Counted from the first letter of the stretch, positions 41,423 through 51,228 are shown. The stretch: DNA of 53,856 bases from Bacillota bacterium (GCA_022790955.1 JAAVYD010000018.1:1-53856); one strand, 5' to 3'. Translations and numbers: made by a program. The notes: generated by a model from the letters alone, not told the origin.

Positions 41423-43216
41423 ATGGCGGACAGGACGTTTGGTTGGGTGCAGGAGGCATATACAATACAAAATTTAAAAAAAGTCGTGTCTTTGTTCGTT
41501 CTCGATTCCGAAGTAAATAAGAATCTGCGTTTCGATAAGATTCCTCGGCTGATCTCCGAAACCGACGGCAGGGAAGAATTTCTGACGGAGCTGGGCTGTG
41601 AGAATATGGAGATTCCGTATATCCATTTAAAAGGCAAAGGGACGCCTAAAGGTTTTACGAGAAGCAGCGCGCCCTGCACAGGGATAGTTCAGGCGGCTTT
41701 GCCGGGGCAGCGTAAGGAATATCAGAGCGATTGGCCTGCGGATTCATTTCTGCGCTGGGCAATAAGTATAGGATTTCTTCATTACAATAGGGAAAAGGAT
41801 GCTTGCAGTCTTACAGAAATGGGCAGGCGTTACGCCGAAGCAGAACCGTCGGGTTCTGCGGAATACGAAATTTTAACCCAGGCGTTCATATCATATCCGC
41901 CGGTCTGCAGAATATTAGCGCTTTTAGATATTAACGGTCACATGACTAAGTTTGAGATCGGCTCTCAGCTTGGTTTTATAGGCGAAGCAGGTTTTACATC
42001 AATACCTCAGGAAATGATAGTACGGGGGCTTACTGCTGCGCGGACGCGGGAAGATAGAGTGAAACTTCTGCAGGATACCGAAGGGACGAGCGATAAATAT
42101 GTGCGCACTATATGCAGCTGGCTTAAACAAATGGACTGGATAATTCAGACAGAGAAGGAGATAATTGTTTTTGACGGGAAAAAGAAGCTCAGCAGTGTGA
42201 TAGGGCAGGCTTATAAGCTGACTTTAAATGGCAAAAAGGCGCTCAGGTATTCATCAGGCGCGTCGAGTTATAAAAAAATTCCTAAGCGTGTTATGTGGGA
42301 TATGCTCGCTACCAAGGGCAAAAACCGCGATTATCTGCGGTGCAGGCGCACGCATATTATAAAATACATTAATAAATCTTACCGTACGATTACCGAAATA
42401 CAGGAGTATTTGAAAATCAAAGGTATAGAAGAATCCCATATCGTTATAAGGGATGATCTGGCGGGTTTTGTTAATATAGGTCTGAATATCAGGCGGCAGG
42501 GAGGCGGCTTTACAGTAGCCGATGATATTAATGGACTCGATATTCCTTCGGAAAGCGTGAATAAAACTCTTGAGAAAACTGAGTTTGCTGTTTTAAAAGA
42601 CAGGTTAAGAGAGCGGCTTGATAATATAAGTCATAAATATCTGGCGCTTCTGGATCTGGGATTCGACGGAAATTCCGACAGGGATTACGAAATGATGACG
42701 GCAGAGCTTTTTACATCTGAATTAGGATTCAGCGGCTCAAGGCTTGGCGATTCGAGGAAGCCCGATGTATGCGTATATTACGGAAATAGAGGACTTATCA
42801 TAGATAACAAGGCTTATTCTAAGGGATATTCGCTGCCTATAAAACAGGCGGATGAAATGTACAGGTATATAGAAGAAAATCAGGTTCGTGACAGGAATAT
42901 TAATGCTAACGAATGGTGGAATATATTTGACAGCGGAGTTGATGAGTTTTGCTTTTTATTTGTTTCCGGAGAGTTTACCGGAGGTTTTAAAGATCGTATT
43001 AATAATATATTTATGAGATCAGGCGTGCACGGAGCGGTTATCAGTTCGGAGAATCTGCTGCTGCTCGCTGAAGAAATCAAGTCGGGCAGGCTGAGCCGTG
43101 CAGACAGTTTTAAGCTGTTTGGCTGCAATGGTGAAATAAATATGGAAAGCGGTTATACTGATGATTTGTGCAGCATGTTGCATAGAAAACAAGAAACCAA
43201 GAATTTATACGAATAA
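41423..43216 (+). CDS. FokI-like type IIS restriction endonuclease
   Basis: A 597-residue protein that, from memory of FokI, aligns end to end. The start is RTFGWVQEAYTIQNLKKVVS, followed by FLRWAISIGFLHYN and SYPPVCRILALL in the winged-helix DNA-recognition subdomains, then KRVMWDMLATKGKNRDYLR. The C-terminal cleavage domain has the PD...DxK set (D448, D461, K463, equal to FokI D450, D467, K469) and the diagnostic KGYSLPIKQADEMYRYIEEN and NANEWWNIF. FokI binds GGATG as a monomer and cuts 9/13 bases away after dimerising its cleavage domains. The target here could be the same or a relative, since recognition residues were not compared one by one. GGGGTGA precedes the ATG. Confidence 0.93.
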   Translation: MADRTFGWVQEAYTIQNLKKVVSLFVLDSEVNKNLRFDKIPRLISETDGREEFLTELGCENMEIPYIHLKGKGTPKGFTRSSAPCTGIVQAALPGQRKEYQSDWPADSFLRWAISIGFLHYNREKDACSLTEMGRRYAEAEPSGSAEYEILTQAFISYPPVCRILALLDINGHMTKFEIGSQLGFIGEAGFTSIPQEMIVRGLTAARTREDRVKLLQDTEGTSDKYVRTICSWLKQMDWIIQTEKEIIVFDGKKKLSSVIGQAYKLTLNGKKALRYSSGASSYKKIPKRVMWDMLATKGKNRDYLRCRRTHIIKYINKSYRTITEIQEYLKIKGIEESHIVIRDDLAGFVNIGLNIRRQGGGFTVADDINGLDIPSESVNKTLEKTEFAVLKDRLRERLDNISHKYLALLDLGFDGNSDRDYEMMTAELFTSELGFSGSRLGDSRKPDVCVYYGNRGLIIDNKAYSKGYSLPIKQADEMYRYIEENQVRDRNINANEWWNIFDSGVDEFCFLFVSGEFTGGFKDRINNIFMRSGVHGAVISSENLLLLAEEIKSGRLSRADSFKLFGCNGEINMESGYTDDLCSMLHRKQETKNLYE

Positions 43217-43645
43217 CTTTATATAAAAATAAAAGCGCCGCAGCGATCTTGATCTAAATTTTATCTGTAATGATATTCAGATTCAGCTTTTTGTATGCTG
43301 CCTTTTCCTGAGTTTTTTAGTTCGGTTGAATCTTTAACCGCAGAACCCATTTAGACTGTTGAATTTGTACTCTGTGTTTCATGGGGCATTAACACAGCCC
43401 GTTATAACGAATGTAATAACTAATATAAATATTAAAGCTATATTAATTATTTTGTATTCTTATCATTTTAATTCTTTTTATCGAATTTTTCACCCTTATC
43501 TGGAAAAATATTACTCATATGAATAAAAATTATTTTTCTTTATATTTATGGTTAAATATCTTATATAATTATATAAGATATGGATATAATATCGAGTTAT
43601 GAGTAAATAATATTTTTAAACATAAAAACTTAAAAAGGAAAATTT
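43217..43645. other. Intergenic stretch after the FokI-like gene
   Basis: About 430 AT-rich bases. No gene, structured RNA or clear terminator is seen. A weak GGTTGAATCTTTAACC hairpin is present near 43323. Confidence 0.45.
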
Positions 43646-43759
43646 ATGCTGAATTATTGCCTGCAAGGAAAAGGAATAAAATCGGTTACGACCATAATCA
43701 GGAAAAATCTGGTGGAAGATTTATCTTGTATGTGTTATAATAAAATAATTAAAGAATAG
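43646..43759 (+). CDS. Possible small protein of 37 residues
   Basis: ATG behind AAAAAGG encodes a basic 37-residue peptide (MLNYCLQGKGIKSVTTIIRK and 17 more), ending at TAG. It is not recognised and lies 110 bases before the histidine kinase. It may be a leader peptide or chance. Confidence 0.25.
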   Translation: MLNYCLQGKGIKSVTTIIRKNLVEDLSCMCYNKIIKE

Positions 43760-43869
43760 AAAAACGGAAAATACCCGTCGTCTGTCATTATTTATTTTGC
43801 TCAACTGATGAGAAAAATGTGCCCGTCGAATGCACCAAAATATTATTTGAATTCAGGAGAAATACGGCA

Positions 43870-45915
43870 ATGAAAAAAGAAAACAAATATATCCTGCCGG
43901 TTCTCACAATTGTCGTTGCTGTATTGGCAATTTTATCAATTGTTGTTTTTACATTGGAGAATCAGAAAAATATTACAAACAACAATAAAGAATATCTGAT
44001 AGATAATACAAGTCAAATGGCAGTGCTTGTGGATGATTCACTTATGCATGGATTGACTAATATTCAGATGTTGAGCAATTTGATAGGTGAGATACTTACC
44101 TCTTCAGAGGTAGATATTACTACTTTTCAACATATTTTAGATAATTCTATTTTTGATTTTATTGAGTTTGTTGATAAAGAAGGAATAAATCACAATACAA
44201 CAGGAGGCGTTTCAGATGCAAGCGATCGTCAGTATTATCTGGATGCTATGAAGGGAAATTCCGGGGTAGAATTGATATTCAATTCCCGTGTGACAAATGA
44301 AACGCTTGTAATATTTTATTCTCCAGTATATTATCAGGGTGAAATTATAGGATCATTGACTGGAGTATATAAAGAAACAAATCAGTTGGATAAACTTTTA
44401 ACGATGGATATGTTTTGCTATGATGCAGAGGCTTATCTATGCAATGAAGCTGGGCTTATAATTTCAAGCAATCAGGAAATAGATACAACGGCAGAGGTTT
44501 CGATAGAAATTGTACTTGGTCCGAGAATTGCAGACGATGCTGCAAGCACCAGTTTAATATATGAAAATGAACCTATTTTAATGCCTTTGGCGGGAAATGA
44601 AACCGGCGCCTGTATCATGGGATTAAAGAATGGCGACTGGTATATTATTCAGATTTTCCCAGAACAAGTTAATGAGATGATGATATCAGATGCAAATCGT
44701 ATTGGTATTGTATTAGCCGTGTTTCTTGTGATGATTTTAGTTATACTTCTCATATTGACTTATTCTATATTAAATAAATCTAAAATGGAAACTCAAAAAG
44801 CTCTTGTTAATGCTGAAAATGCCAACAGAGCAAAGACTGATTTTCTATTCAATATGAGCCATGATATCCGAACTCCAATGAATGCCATAACCGGCTTTCT
44901 GCTGTTATTGGATAAACAGCAGGAGGATGGGGAAAAACGAAAAGAATATATTCATAAAATCGGCGACGCCAGCGAAATTCTTTTGTCCATCATCAATAAT
45001 ATTCTTGAAATGTCCAAAATTGAAAGCAAAAAGATCGTATTAAGTGAAACTGCATGTAATGTTGAGGAGATGTGCAATTCAATGCATTCTCTGTTTGCTG
45101 CGCAAATGCAGACAAAAAATATTGCTTTTGAAAGAAAGATATCTATACAACATAATTTTGTGTGGTGTGATATGACAAAAGTTCAAGAGGTATATTTTAA
45201 TGTTTTGAATAATGCGTATAAATATACTTCCAATGGCGGAAAAGTGTCAATACGCCTGACGGAGATTCCATCGGATAAAGAAGAGTATGTTTGTTTGAAA
45301 ACAGAGATTGAGGATAATGGTATTGGAATTTCCGAGGAGTTTATTCCTCATCTTTTTGAAGATTTTTCGAGAGAACATAATACGACGCATAGTAAAATTG
45401 CCGGAACCGGACTCGGAATGTCGATTGCTAAGAAACTTGTTGAGCTGATGAACGGTTCTATTGAGGTGGAAAGCGAAATAGGAAAAGGTACAAAATTTAC
45501 AGTTATTATGTCCCATAGAATCGCATCGGAAACAGATTTGGCAGGCGGCAAAACAAAGCATGAAGCGGCTGTGGATTTTTCAGGAAAAAGGATTTTGCTT
45601 GCCGAAGATAATGATTTGAATGCAGAGATCGCAACTGAAATATTGAATGAAATGGGATTAGAAGTAGAAAGAGCTGAAGACGGAGATATATGCGTCGATA
45701 TGATGAAACGATCCGAAGAAAGATATTATGATATGATACTTATGGATATTCAAATGCCGAATATGAATGGTTATCAAGCGGCTGAGGCTATTCGCAAAAT
45801 GGGTAATATATCAAAATCGAGTATACCAATCGTTGCAATGACAGCAAACGCCTTTGATGAAGATAAAAAAATGCTTATGCTTCTGGAATGGATGCACATC
45901 TGGCAAAACCAATAG
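43870..45915 (+). CDS. Hybrid sensor histidine kinase, frameshifted near its C-terminus
   Basis: The order is a membrane segment (about 10-30), an extracytoplasmic Cache/PAS-like sensor (about 40-280), a second membrane segment (about 285-310), HisKA with phospho-acceptor H331 (FNMSHDIRTPMNAI), HATPase (NNAYKYTSNGG, DNGIGIS, GTGLGMSIAKKL) and a receiver domain (LLAEDNDLN, phospho-acceptor D626 in LMDIQMPNMNG). A run of seven A at 45865-45871 shifts the frame. The read-out ends LLEWMHIWQNQ, but with one more A it would continue NAYASGMDAHLAKPIDIKKL to a stop at 45956, restoring the conserved LAKP lysine. The ATG at 43870 follows CAGGAGA. No partner regulator is nearby. Confidence 0.85.
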   Translation: MKKENKYILPVLTIVVAVLAILSIVVFTLENQKNITNNNKEYLIDNTSQMAVLVDDSLMHGLTNIQMLSNLIGEILTSSEVDITTFQHILDNSIFDFIEFVDKEGINHNTTGGVSDASDRQYYLDAMKGNSGVELIFNSRVTNETLVIFYSPVYYQGEIIGSLTGVYKETNQLDKLLTMDMFCYDAEAYLCNEAGLIISSNQEIDTTAEVSIEIVLGPRIADDAASTSLIYENEPILMPLAGNETGACIMGLKNGDWYIIQIFPEQVNEMMISDANRIGIVLAVFLVMILVILLILTYSILNKSKMETQKALVNAENANRAKTDFLFNMSHDIRTPMNAITGFLLLLDKQQEDGEKRKEYIHKIGDASEILLSIINNILEMSKIESKKIVLSETACNVEEMCNSMHSLFAAQMQTKNIAFERKISIQHNFVWCDMTKVQEVYFNVLNNAYKYTSNGGKVSIRLTEIPSDKEEYVCLKTEIEDNGIGISEEFIPHLFEDFSREHNTTHSKIAGTGLGMSIAKKLVELMNGSIEVESEIGKGTKFTVIMSHRIASETDLAGGKTKHEAAVDFSGKRILLAEDNDLNAEIATEILNEMGLEVERAEDGDICVDMMKRSEERYYDMILMDIQMPNMNGYQAAEAIRKMGNISKSSIPIVAMTANAFDEDKKMLMLLEWMHIWQNQ

Positions 45916-46052
45916 ACATTAAAAAACTAACGGAAACGCTGAGGGGTATTTTATGAGAGAAGGACATAGATATCCAATTTAGGTTATAAGCAAATAAATA
46001 TTAATTATAGAGAATAAAATATCATAATCGTTCTTAATAGGGCAGAAAAATA

Positions 46053-46099
46053 AAATAACTTCATGCGAATGGTTTTTCTTTCGCATGAAGTTATTTTTA
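46053..46099. terminator. Bidirectional terminator
   Basis: A perfect stem, AAATAACTTCATGCGAA with TTCGCATGAAGTTATTT, encloses a nine-base loop with T runs on both strands. It serves the kinase gene and the convergent fba gene. Confidence 0.9.
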
Positions 46100-46190
46100 T
46101 GCAGAAATTACAGGATAAAAATAACTGTCGGTTGATTTTGCTGAAACATAATATTATATGATTTGCCTTCTCTTGGAGAGAACCGTTGAA

Positions 46191-47120
46191 TTATCTTTTA
46201 TTGCTTGCGTTCAGCACATTTTTGATTTTATGTGCGACCATATTTGTAATTGCGGTTCTTGCAGGTCCGAGATATTTTCTTGGATCGAAGTCGGCAGGAT
46301 TTTCTATGAAATGTTTTCTTATTTCGGCAGTCATGGCAAGTCTTAGATCTGTGTCGATGTTCACTTTGCATACTCCATACTTTACGGCTTCGCTTATCAT
46401 TTCCTCAGGAACGCCTTGAGCGCCCGGAATATCTCCGCCGTATTTGTTGCACAGATTTACGAATTCTGGAAGAACTGTAGAAGCGCCGTGGAGTACCAGC
46501 GGTGTATTTGGTATCAGTTTGTGAATTTCTCTGAGCCTGTCGAAGTCGAGATAAGGGTCGCCTTTGAATTTATAAGCGCCGTGGCTCGTACCGATTGCAA
46601 TAGCGAGAGAATCTACGCCTGTTTTTTCTACGAATTCAGCAGCTTCCTGCGGATCTGTGAAAGTAGCGGAACGGGCGTCGACTTTAATATTATCTTCAAC
46701 GCCTGCCAGCTTTCCGAGTTCGGCTTCGACAACAACGCCGTGGGCGTGGGCGTATTCGACTACCTGTTTTGTGAGCGCTATGTTTTCTTCAAACGGATGT
46801 TTTGAACCGTCTATCATAACGGATGTAAAACCATCGTCCACACACTTTTTGCAGATATCGAAATCTTCGCCGTGGTCTAAATGAAGCGCAATATCGAGTC
46901 CTGTATCTTCTATTGCGGCTTCTACTAATTTTATAAGGTAAGCAGGCTTAGCGTATTTTCTTGCGCCGGCGGATACCTGTAGAATAAGCGGAGCGTTTTC
47001 TGCTCCGGCAGCATCGACTATACCCTGAATAATTTCCATATTGTTGACATTAAACGCCCCTACCGCGTAATCCTGCGAGAGAGCTTTAGTCAGCATGTCT
47101 TTTGTGGTTACGAGTGCCAT
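46191..47120 (-). CDS. fba: Class II fructose-1,6-bisphosphate aldolase
   Basis: A zinc-dependent aldolase of glycolysis and gluconeogenesis that splits fructose 1,6-bisphosphate into dihydroxyacetone phosphate and glyceraldehyde 3-phosphate. It begins ALVTTKDMLTKALSQDYAVG and FNVNNMEIIQGIVDA. Zinc-ligand segments are HLDHGEDFD, GTSHGAYK and PLVLHGAST, and NIDTDLR contacts the phosphate. The length of 309 residues is normal for this subclass. The start follows an AGGAGG site. It stands alone with a shared terminator downstream. Confidence 0.96.
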   Translation of the reverse strand: MALVTTKDMLTKALSQDYAVGAFNVNNMEIIQGIVDAAGAENAPLILQVSAGARKYAKPAYLIKLVEAAIEDTGLDIALHLDHGEDFDICKKCVDDGFTSVMIDGSKHPFEENIALTKQVVEYAHAHGVVVEAELGKLAGVEDNIKVDARSATFTDPQEAAEFVEKTGVDSLAIAIGTSHGAYKFKGDPYLDFDRLREIHKLIPNTPLVLHGASTVLPEFVNLCNKYGGDIPGAQGVPEEMISEAVKYGVCKVNIDTDLRLAMTAEIRKHFIENPADFDPRKYLGPARTAITNMVAHKIKNVLNASNKR

Positions 47121-47496
47121 TGTCGGTTACCTCCTGATTGTTTATTGGCGGCTGCCTATTAGAAAGCAGCTTGGATATATAAATATTCGGATCAACTTAT
47201 TTATTATTTTACCACAATTTTCTTAAATTTAAAACTTAATTGATAACAGAAAATGAAAGACAGGAAATTGCGGCGCTGTTTTTGAAAGAGTAAGCGTTAT
47301 AGTTTTGTATGAATTGAAAAATTTTATTTTGCAGAATTATGTCGAATATATCATGTGATATTTGGAAATGCGGCGGTAATCGCGATAGAAAAATGTGTCT
47401 TGGTATGATAAAATTAGAGAGCTATTAATATTTATGGTATTCTGAATAAAAATAAAGAAAAATGTATTATAACATAGTAAAAGAGGCGTTAATATT
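47121..47496. other. Divergent intergenic region between fba and rdgB
   Basis: About 375 bases that should carry promoters for both genes. It is AT-rich, with no gene and no riboswitch recognised. A small GCTGC/GCAGC hairpin lies in the fba leader near 47155. Confidence 0.45.
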
Positions 47497-48111
47497 ATGA
47501 AAAAAAGCGATTTATCTAATATAAAAATAGTGGCGGCTACAGGTAATCGGCATAAGATCGAAGAAATTGAGGCGATTACAGCGCTGTTCGGCATGAATGT
47601 TATCACGAAAGAAGAAGCCGGAGTCGGTAGTTTGGAGGTTGAAGAAACAGGGATTACTTTCGAGGAAAATTCCCGTTTAAAGGCTGAAGCTATTATGCAG
47701 GCGACAGGTATGCCTGCAATAGCGGATGATTCCGGGCTCATGGTGGAAGCTCTTGGCGGAGAACCAGGCGTATATTCTGCGCGATTTGCGGGGGAAGGCG
47801 CCTCGGACGAGGAAAATAACGAAAAGCTGCTCGGATTAATGAAAAATGTGTCTGATGATAAGCGGAAAGCTAAGTTTGTTTCTGTCATAACTCTGTGTTA
47901 TCCCGGCGGCGAGGTTCTTACAGCAAGGGGTGAGTGTCCAGGCGTTATAAACAGGGCGCCTCTTGGTACAAACGGTTTTGGATATGATCCGCTGTTTGTT
48001 CCCGATGGTTTTGAAAAAACTTACGCGCAGCTTACCGCTGAGGAAAAAAACGGTATAAGTCATCGGGCTAATGCTTTAAGGGAACTTAAAAAGCAGTTGT
48101 CGGATGTTTAA
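47497..48111 (+). CDS. rdgB: XTP/dITP diphosphatase (RdgB/HAM1 family)
   Basis: A house-cleaning enzyme that hydrolyses XTP, ITP and dITP to monophosphates so that they are not built into DNA or RNA. Family motifs are clear: VAATGNRHKIEEIEAI at the start, PAIADDSGLMVEALGGEPGV with the catalytic Asp pair, ARFAGEGASDEENNEKLL, and GTNGFGYDPLFVPDG followed by SHRANAL near the end. The length of 204 residues is normal. The membrane-protein gene starts about 45 bases after its stop. Confidence 0.95.
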   Translation: MKKSDLSNIKIVAATGNRHKIEEIEAITALFGMNVITKEEAGVGSLEVEETGITFEENSRLKAEAIMQATGMPAIADDSGLMVEALGGEPGVYSARFAGEGASDEENNEKLLGLMKNVSDDKRKAKFVSVITLCYPGGEVLTARGECPGVINRAPLGTNGFGYDPLFVPDGFEKTYAQLTAEEKNGISHRANALRELKKQLSDV

Positions 48112-48156
48112 AGTCTTTCGGTATGGTAAACCGGAAGTATATAAGGGAGATTGTGT

Positions 48157-48987
48157 TTGGGAAGAAAAGTCTTTTATACGGCGATAAAAACGATAAAAAA
48201 ACTTAGAGATCCATATTATCAGGGCGCTGCGGCAGAGCTGGGATTTTATTTTATTTTTTCCATTATCCCAATAATAACGATTCTTATTCAGCTTTTGGGA
48301 TTTTTCGACAGAACAGAGCTGATGTTTGACGAGCTTATGGAACAGTTTGCAGGAAATGAGGCGGCGCTGGCGGTTTTAAGTTCGGCGAGCAGTACGGTGT
48401 CCGGTTTCAGTATAGCGTTTCTCGTGGTGGCTCTGTGGTCGGCTTCAAAGGTTGAGTTTTCTATGATAAGAATGGCAAATTATTCATATAAAACTGATGG
48501 CGGAAGCAATGTGTCAGGCTATTTTAAATCTCGTTTGCGGGCGGTTATCACAATTATTGGTCTGATTTTAATGATAGTGATAAGTCTGGTGGTTCTCGTA
48601 TATGGAAATTTGCTGCTCGATCTGGCGGATTCCCTGCTGAGCGAAATACTCGGCAGGCGCATAATAATGGATAGGTTATTTTCGATATTAAGGTGGCCGG
48701 TGGCGCTGGTTGTTTATTGGTTTTTCCTGGCTATTAATTATGCAGTACTGCCTAACAGACCGATATCCATAAAAAAAACTATACCGGGCAGTCTTTTTGC
48801 AGCGGCGGGAATATTAATAGCGACAGTCGGTTATTATATTTATTTTCAGTATTTTTCCAATTTAAATATGGTATACGGAAGTCTTGCGGCTATTATCGCA
48901 TTGCTTTTATGGTTTTACTGGCTGAGTTATATTCTTATGGTGGGAATGGTTATAAATGTAGCCTGGTTTGAAGAAGATATGAAGTAA
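48157..48987 (+). CDS. YihY/BrkB family membrane protein
   Basis: Six hydrophobic segments and the pattern of the YihY/BrkB family are visible: AAELGFYFIFSIIPIITILI near the start, VALWSASKVEFSMIRM in the middle, and SLAAIIALLLWFYWLSYILM near the end. It was once called ribonuclease BN, wrongly. Its function is unknown, with proposed roles in transport or envelope upkeep. No ATG fits. TTG at 48157 is preferred because AGGGAG lies just upstream with normal spacing, and TTG at 48151 is too close. It may be co-transcribed with rdgB. Confidence 0.82.
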   Translation: MGRKVFYTAIKTIKKLRDPYYQGAAAELGFYFIFSIIPIITILIQLLGFFDRTELMFDELMEQFAGNEAALAVLSSASSTVSGFSIAFLVVALWSASKVEFSMIRMANYSYKTDGGSNVSGYFKSRLRAVITIIGLILMIVISLVVLVYGNLLLDLADSLLSEILGRRIIMDRLFSILRWPVALVVYWFFLAINYAVLPNRPISIKKTIPGSLFAAAGILIATVGYYIYFQYFSNLNMVYGSLAAIIALLLWFYWLSYILMVGMVINVAWFEEDMK

Positions 48988-49136
48988 AAGCACAGCGTAT
49001 TTTGATTTTTCATGATATTATCATTAATATCGTGAAGATGAGTGATTAAATAAATTTATGTATTGATTTGGTGTACTATAAAATATATGATAAATTTTAA
49101 TTAATATAAATAGTTTTAATGAATGAAAGGTTTGAT

Positions 49137-50330
49137 ATGTTATCTAAAATAGTAAAAAATATAGTGCCGTCGGGTACGGTAGAAATTAACGACAGGGTTT
49201 TTCAGATGAAGGCTGAGGGCATTAATATAATAAATCTCAGCGTGGGAGAGCCGGATTTTAATACGCCGGATTCTGCGAAAGCAGGAGGCGAGCTGGCGAT
49301 GCAGGAAAATAAAACCCGTTACGATAAGGTGGCGGGACTTGTTGAGCTGAGAGAGGCTATCTGCAGAAAATTGAGGGAAGAAAACGGCGTAGATTATAAT
49401 ATAAATCAGATTGTTGTATCTAATGGGGCTAAACAGTGCATTACGAATACGTGTTTTGCGCTGCTGGATGCGGGCGATGAAGTTTTGATCCCGTCGCCGT
49501 ATTGGGTGAGCTATCCTGAAATCGTTAAGATCGCAGGAGGAGTACCTGTTTTTGTTGAAACGAAAAGGGAAAACGATTTTAAGCTGACGTCGGAGGAAAT
49601 CGAGCGTTATTCTACGGAAAAAACAAAGATGATCGTACTGTGCAATCCGTCGAATCCTCTGGGTACTGTTCATACGCGGCAGGAACTTGCCGAGATTGGA
49701 AAGGTGTGCGTGGAAAAAGGCATTTATATAATGGCGGATGAGGTTTACGAAAGGATTTGTTTTGCCGACGAATTTGTAAGCATGGCTTCCGTATCTCCGG
49801 AGGCTAAGGATATGACGATTCTTATTAACGGTTTATCCAAATCTATTCCGATGACGGGCTGGAGAATAGGATATACTGCTACGACGGCGGAGATAGCGTC
49901 TGCTATAACTGCTTTTCAGGGTCATATTACGTCGCATCCGTCTATGGTTTCTCAGTGGGCGGGGGAAGCTGGGCTCAGGACATCCGGCGAATACACGGCG
50001 ATGATGGTAAAGGCTTATCGCGAACGCATGGAAGCGGCTGTAAGGTTTATGAAATCGGAATTGCCGGAGATACCGTTTATCGAGCCAAAAGGCGCGTTTT
50101 ATCTGTTCTTAGATATAGCTTGTTTAAAAGACAAGCTGGAAAGGGATCCATATTCTTTGGATTTTACAATGAAGCTGCTTAATGAAAAACACGTGGCTGT
50201 TGCGCCGGGTTCGGCATTTGGTAAAGATGGATTTATAAGAATAGCTTACGCAACAGATAAGGAAACGCTGCTTTCCGGACTTGAGCGTATACGTGATTTT
50301 GTCAGAGAACTGAAAGGGCAAACTTTGTAA
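49137..50330 (+). CDS. PLP-dependent aminotransferase, aspartate aminotransferase type
   Basis: A fold-type I aminotransferase: NLSVGEPDFNTP at the start, LCNPSNPLGTVHTRQEL, MADEVYERICF and the PLP-lysine segment NGLSKSIPMTGWRIGY. The pattern is that of the AspC/PatA group (subclass I-gamma). The length of 397 residues is normal. The ATG at 49137 is chosen because GAAAGG lies six bases before it, and an upstream ATG at 49119 has no site. The stop overlaps the next ATG by one base, so it is probably translated together with the metallopeptidase. The substrate may be aspartate or another amino acid. Confidence 0.9.
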   Translation: MLSKIVKNIVPSGTVEINDRVFQMKAEGINIINLSVGEPDFNTPDSAKAGGELAMQENKTRYDKVAGLVELREAICRKLREENGVDYNINQIVVSNGAKQCITNTCFALLDAGDEVLIPSPYWVSYPEIVKIAGGVPVFVETKRENDFKLTSEEIERYSTEKTKMIVLCNPSNPLGTVHTRQELAEIGKVCVEKGIYIMADEVYERICFADEFVSMASVSPEAKDMTILINGLSKSIPMTGWRIGYTATTAEIASAITAFQGHITSHPSMVSQWAGEAGLRTSGEYTAMMVKAYRERMEAAVRFMKSELPEIPFIEPKGAFYLFLDIACLKDKLERDPYSLDFTMKLLNEKHVAVAPGSAFGKDGFIRIAYATDKETLLSGLERIRDFVRELKGQTL

Positions 50331-51055
50331 TGGAATATATTGATATTACTTTGCCTTTGTCAGGGAGTATTGTTCCTGTAACAGTCATAAGAAAGAATAT
50401 GAAAACCTGTCGGCTGAAGGTTTATCCGGATCAGAAAATCGTGTTGTCTATGCCGAAAAATGTTTCCACGGAATGGGCGGAGAATTTTATCAATAAGCAT
50501 GCAATGTGGATGGATAAAAAATTAGAGGAGTTTAAAAAAACTGCGAAATATGAGCCTGCTCTTGAGGTAAAAGACGGGGCTTCGGTAAAGATGCTCGGCG
50601 AGGATATGATTTTTTCTGTGTCTGAAGGCAGTAAAAACCGTATTCACAGGGATAATAATATTATTTACATAAAATGCACGGATGCAAATGCCCAGGATAA
50701 ACTGGTCGGTCAGTTTGATAAATGGTGGAGAAATCAGGCTTTTGAAATATTTGATCAGCGAGTGGATCATTGGTATCATATAATCGAGCAGTACGGGATT
50801 CCAAGACCCTGTATATCCGTCAGGCGCATGAGGACAATGTGGGGAAGCTGCAGTGTTGGTAAAAATAAGGTTACATTTAATTTTTATCTTTTAAAGGCGA
50901 AGATGGCGTGTATAGATTATGTAGTGCTTCACGAGCTTGTACACTTTATACATCCGAATCACAGCAGGCAGTTTTACGATTTTCTCAGCGTTTATATGCC
51001 AGATTGGAAGGTGAGAAAGACGGCGCTCGATAATGAAGTGTCGTGTGCGTTGTGA
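50330..51055 (+). CDS. YgjP-like zinc metallopeptidase
   Basis: The protein has the M48-related YgjP/DUF45 pattern. An N-terminal beta-rich part (VIRKNMKTCRLKVYPDQKI) is followed by RRMRTMWGSC, where the Trp-Gly-Ser-Cys stretch is typical, and the zinc motif HELVHFIHPNHS (HExxH followed by another His). YgjP proteins are small cytosolic metalloproteins of unsettled function. It overlaps the aminotransferase gene by one base (TAATG) and ends the pair with a terminator at 51207. Confidence 0.88.
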   Translation: MEYIDITLPLSGSIVPVTVIRKNMKTCRLKVYPDQKIVLSMPKNVSTEWAENFINKHAMWMDKKLEEFKKTAKYEPALEVKDGASVKMLGEDMIFSVSEGSKNRIHRDNNIIYIKCTDANAQDKLVGQFDKWWRNQAFEIFDQRVDHWYHIIEQYGIPRPCISVRRMRTMWGSCSVGKNKVTFNFYLLKAKMACIDYVVLHELVHFIHPNHSRQFYDFLSVYMPDWKVRKTALDNEVSCAL

Positions 51056-51206
51056 GATATTAATATAAAATAGCCGAGAAAGCCAAGTTTTGGTTTGTTT
51101 TTGTTCGCAGCAGGCGGTATTATGTCGCTGCCGATATCTTTGAAGGATTCGGTATTAATATGGATTAGCTGTTAAACGATATAAAATAAAACTTTTTTAT
51201 AAATAT

Positions 51207-51228
51207 GGACACCGTGAGGTGTCCTTTT
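51207..51228 (+). terminator. Rho-independent terminator after the YgjP-like gene
   Basis: GGACACC, a GTGA loop and GGTGTCC followed by TTTTCT. It is 150 bases after the stop. Confidence 0.85.

Noticed and set aside
43772..43826. Two ACCCGTCG/GCCCGTCG direct repeats before the histidine kinase, considered as a riboswitch
   Set aside because: No conserved core of any riboswitch class I know could be matched.
49010..49034. Hairpin CATGATATTA/TAATATCGTG after the YihY-like gene
   Set aside because: It has no T run on either strand, so it is not called a terminator.
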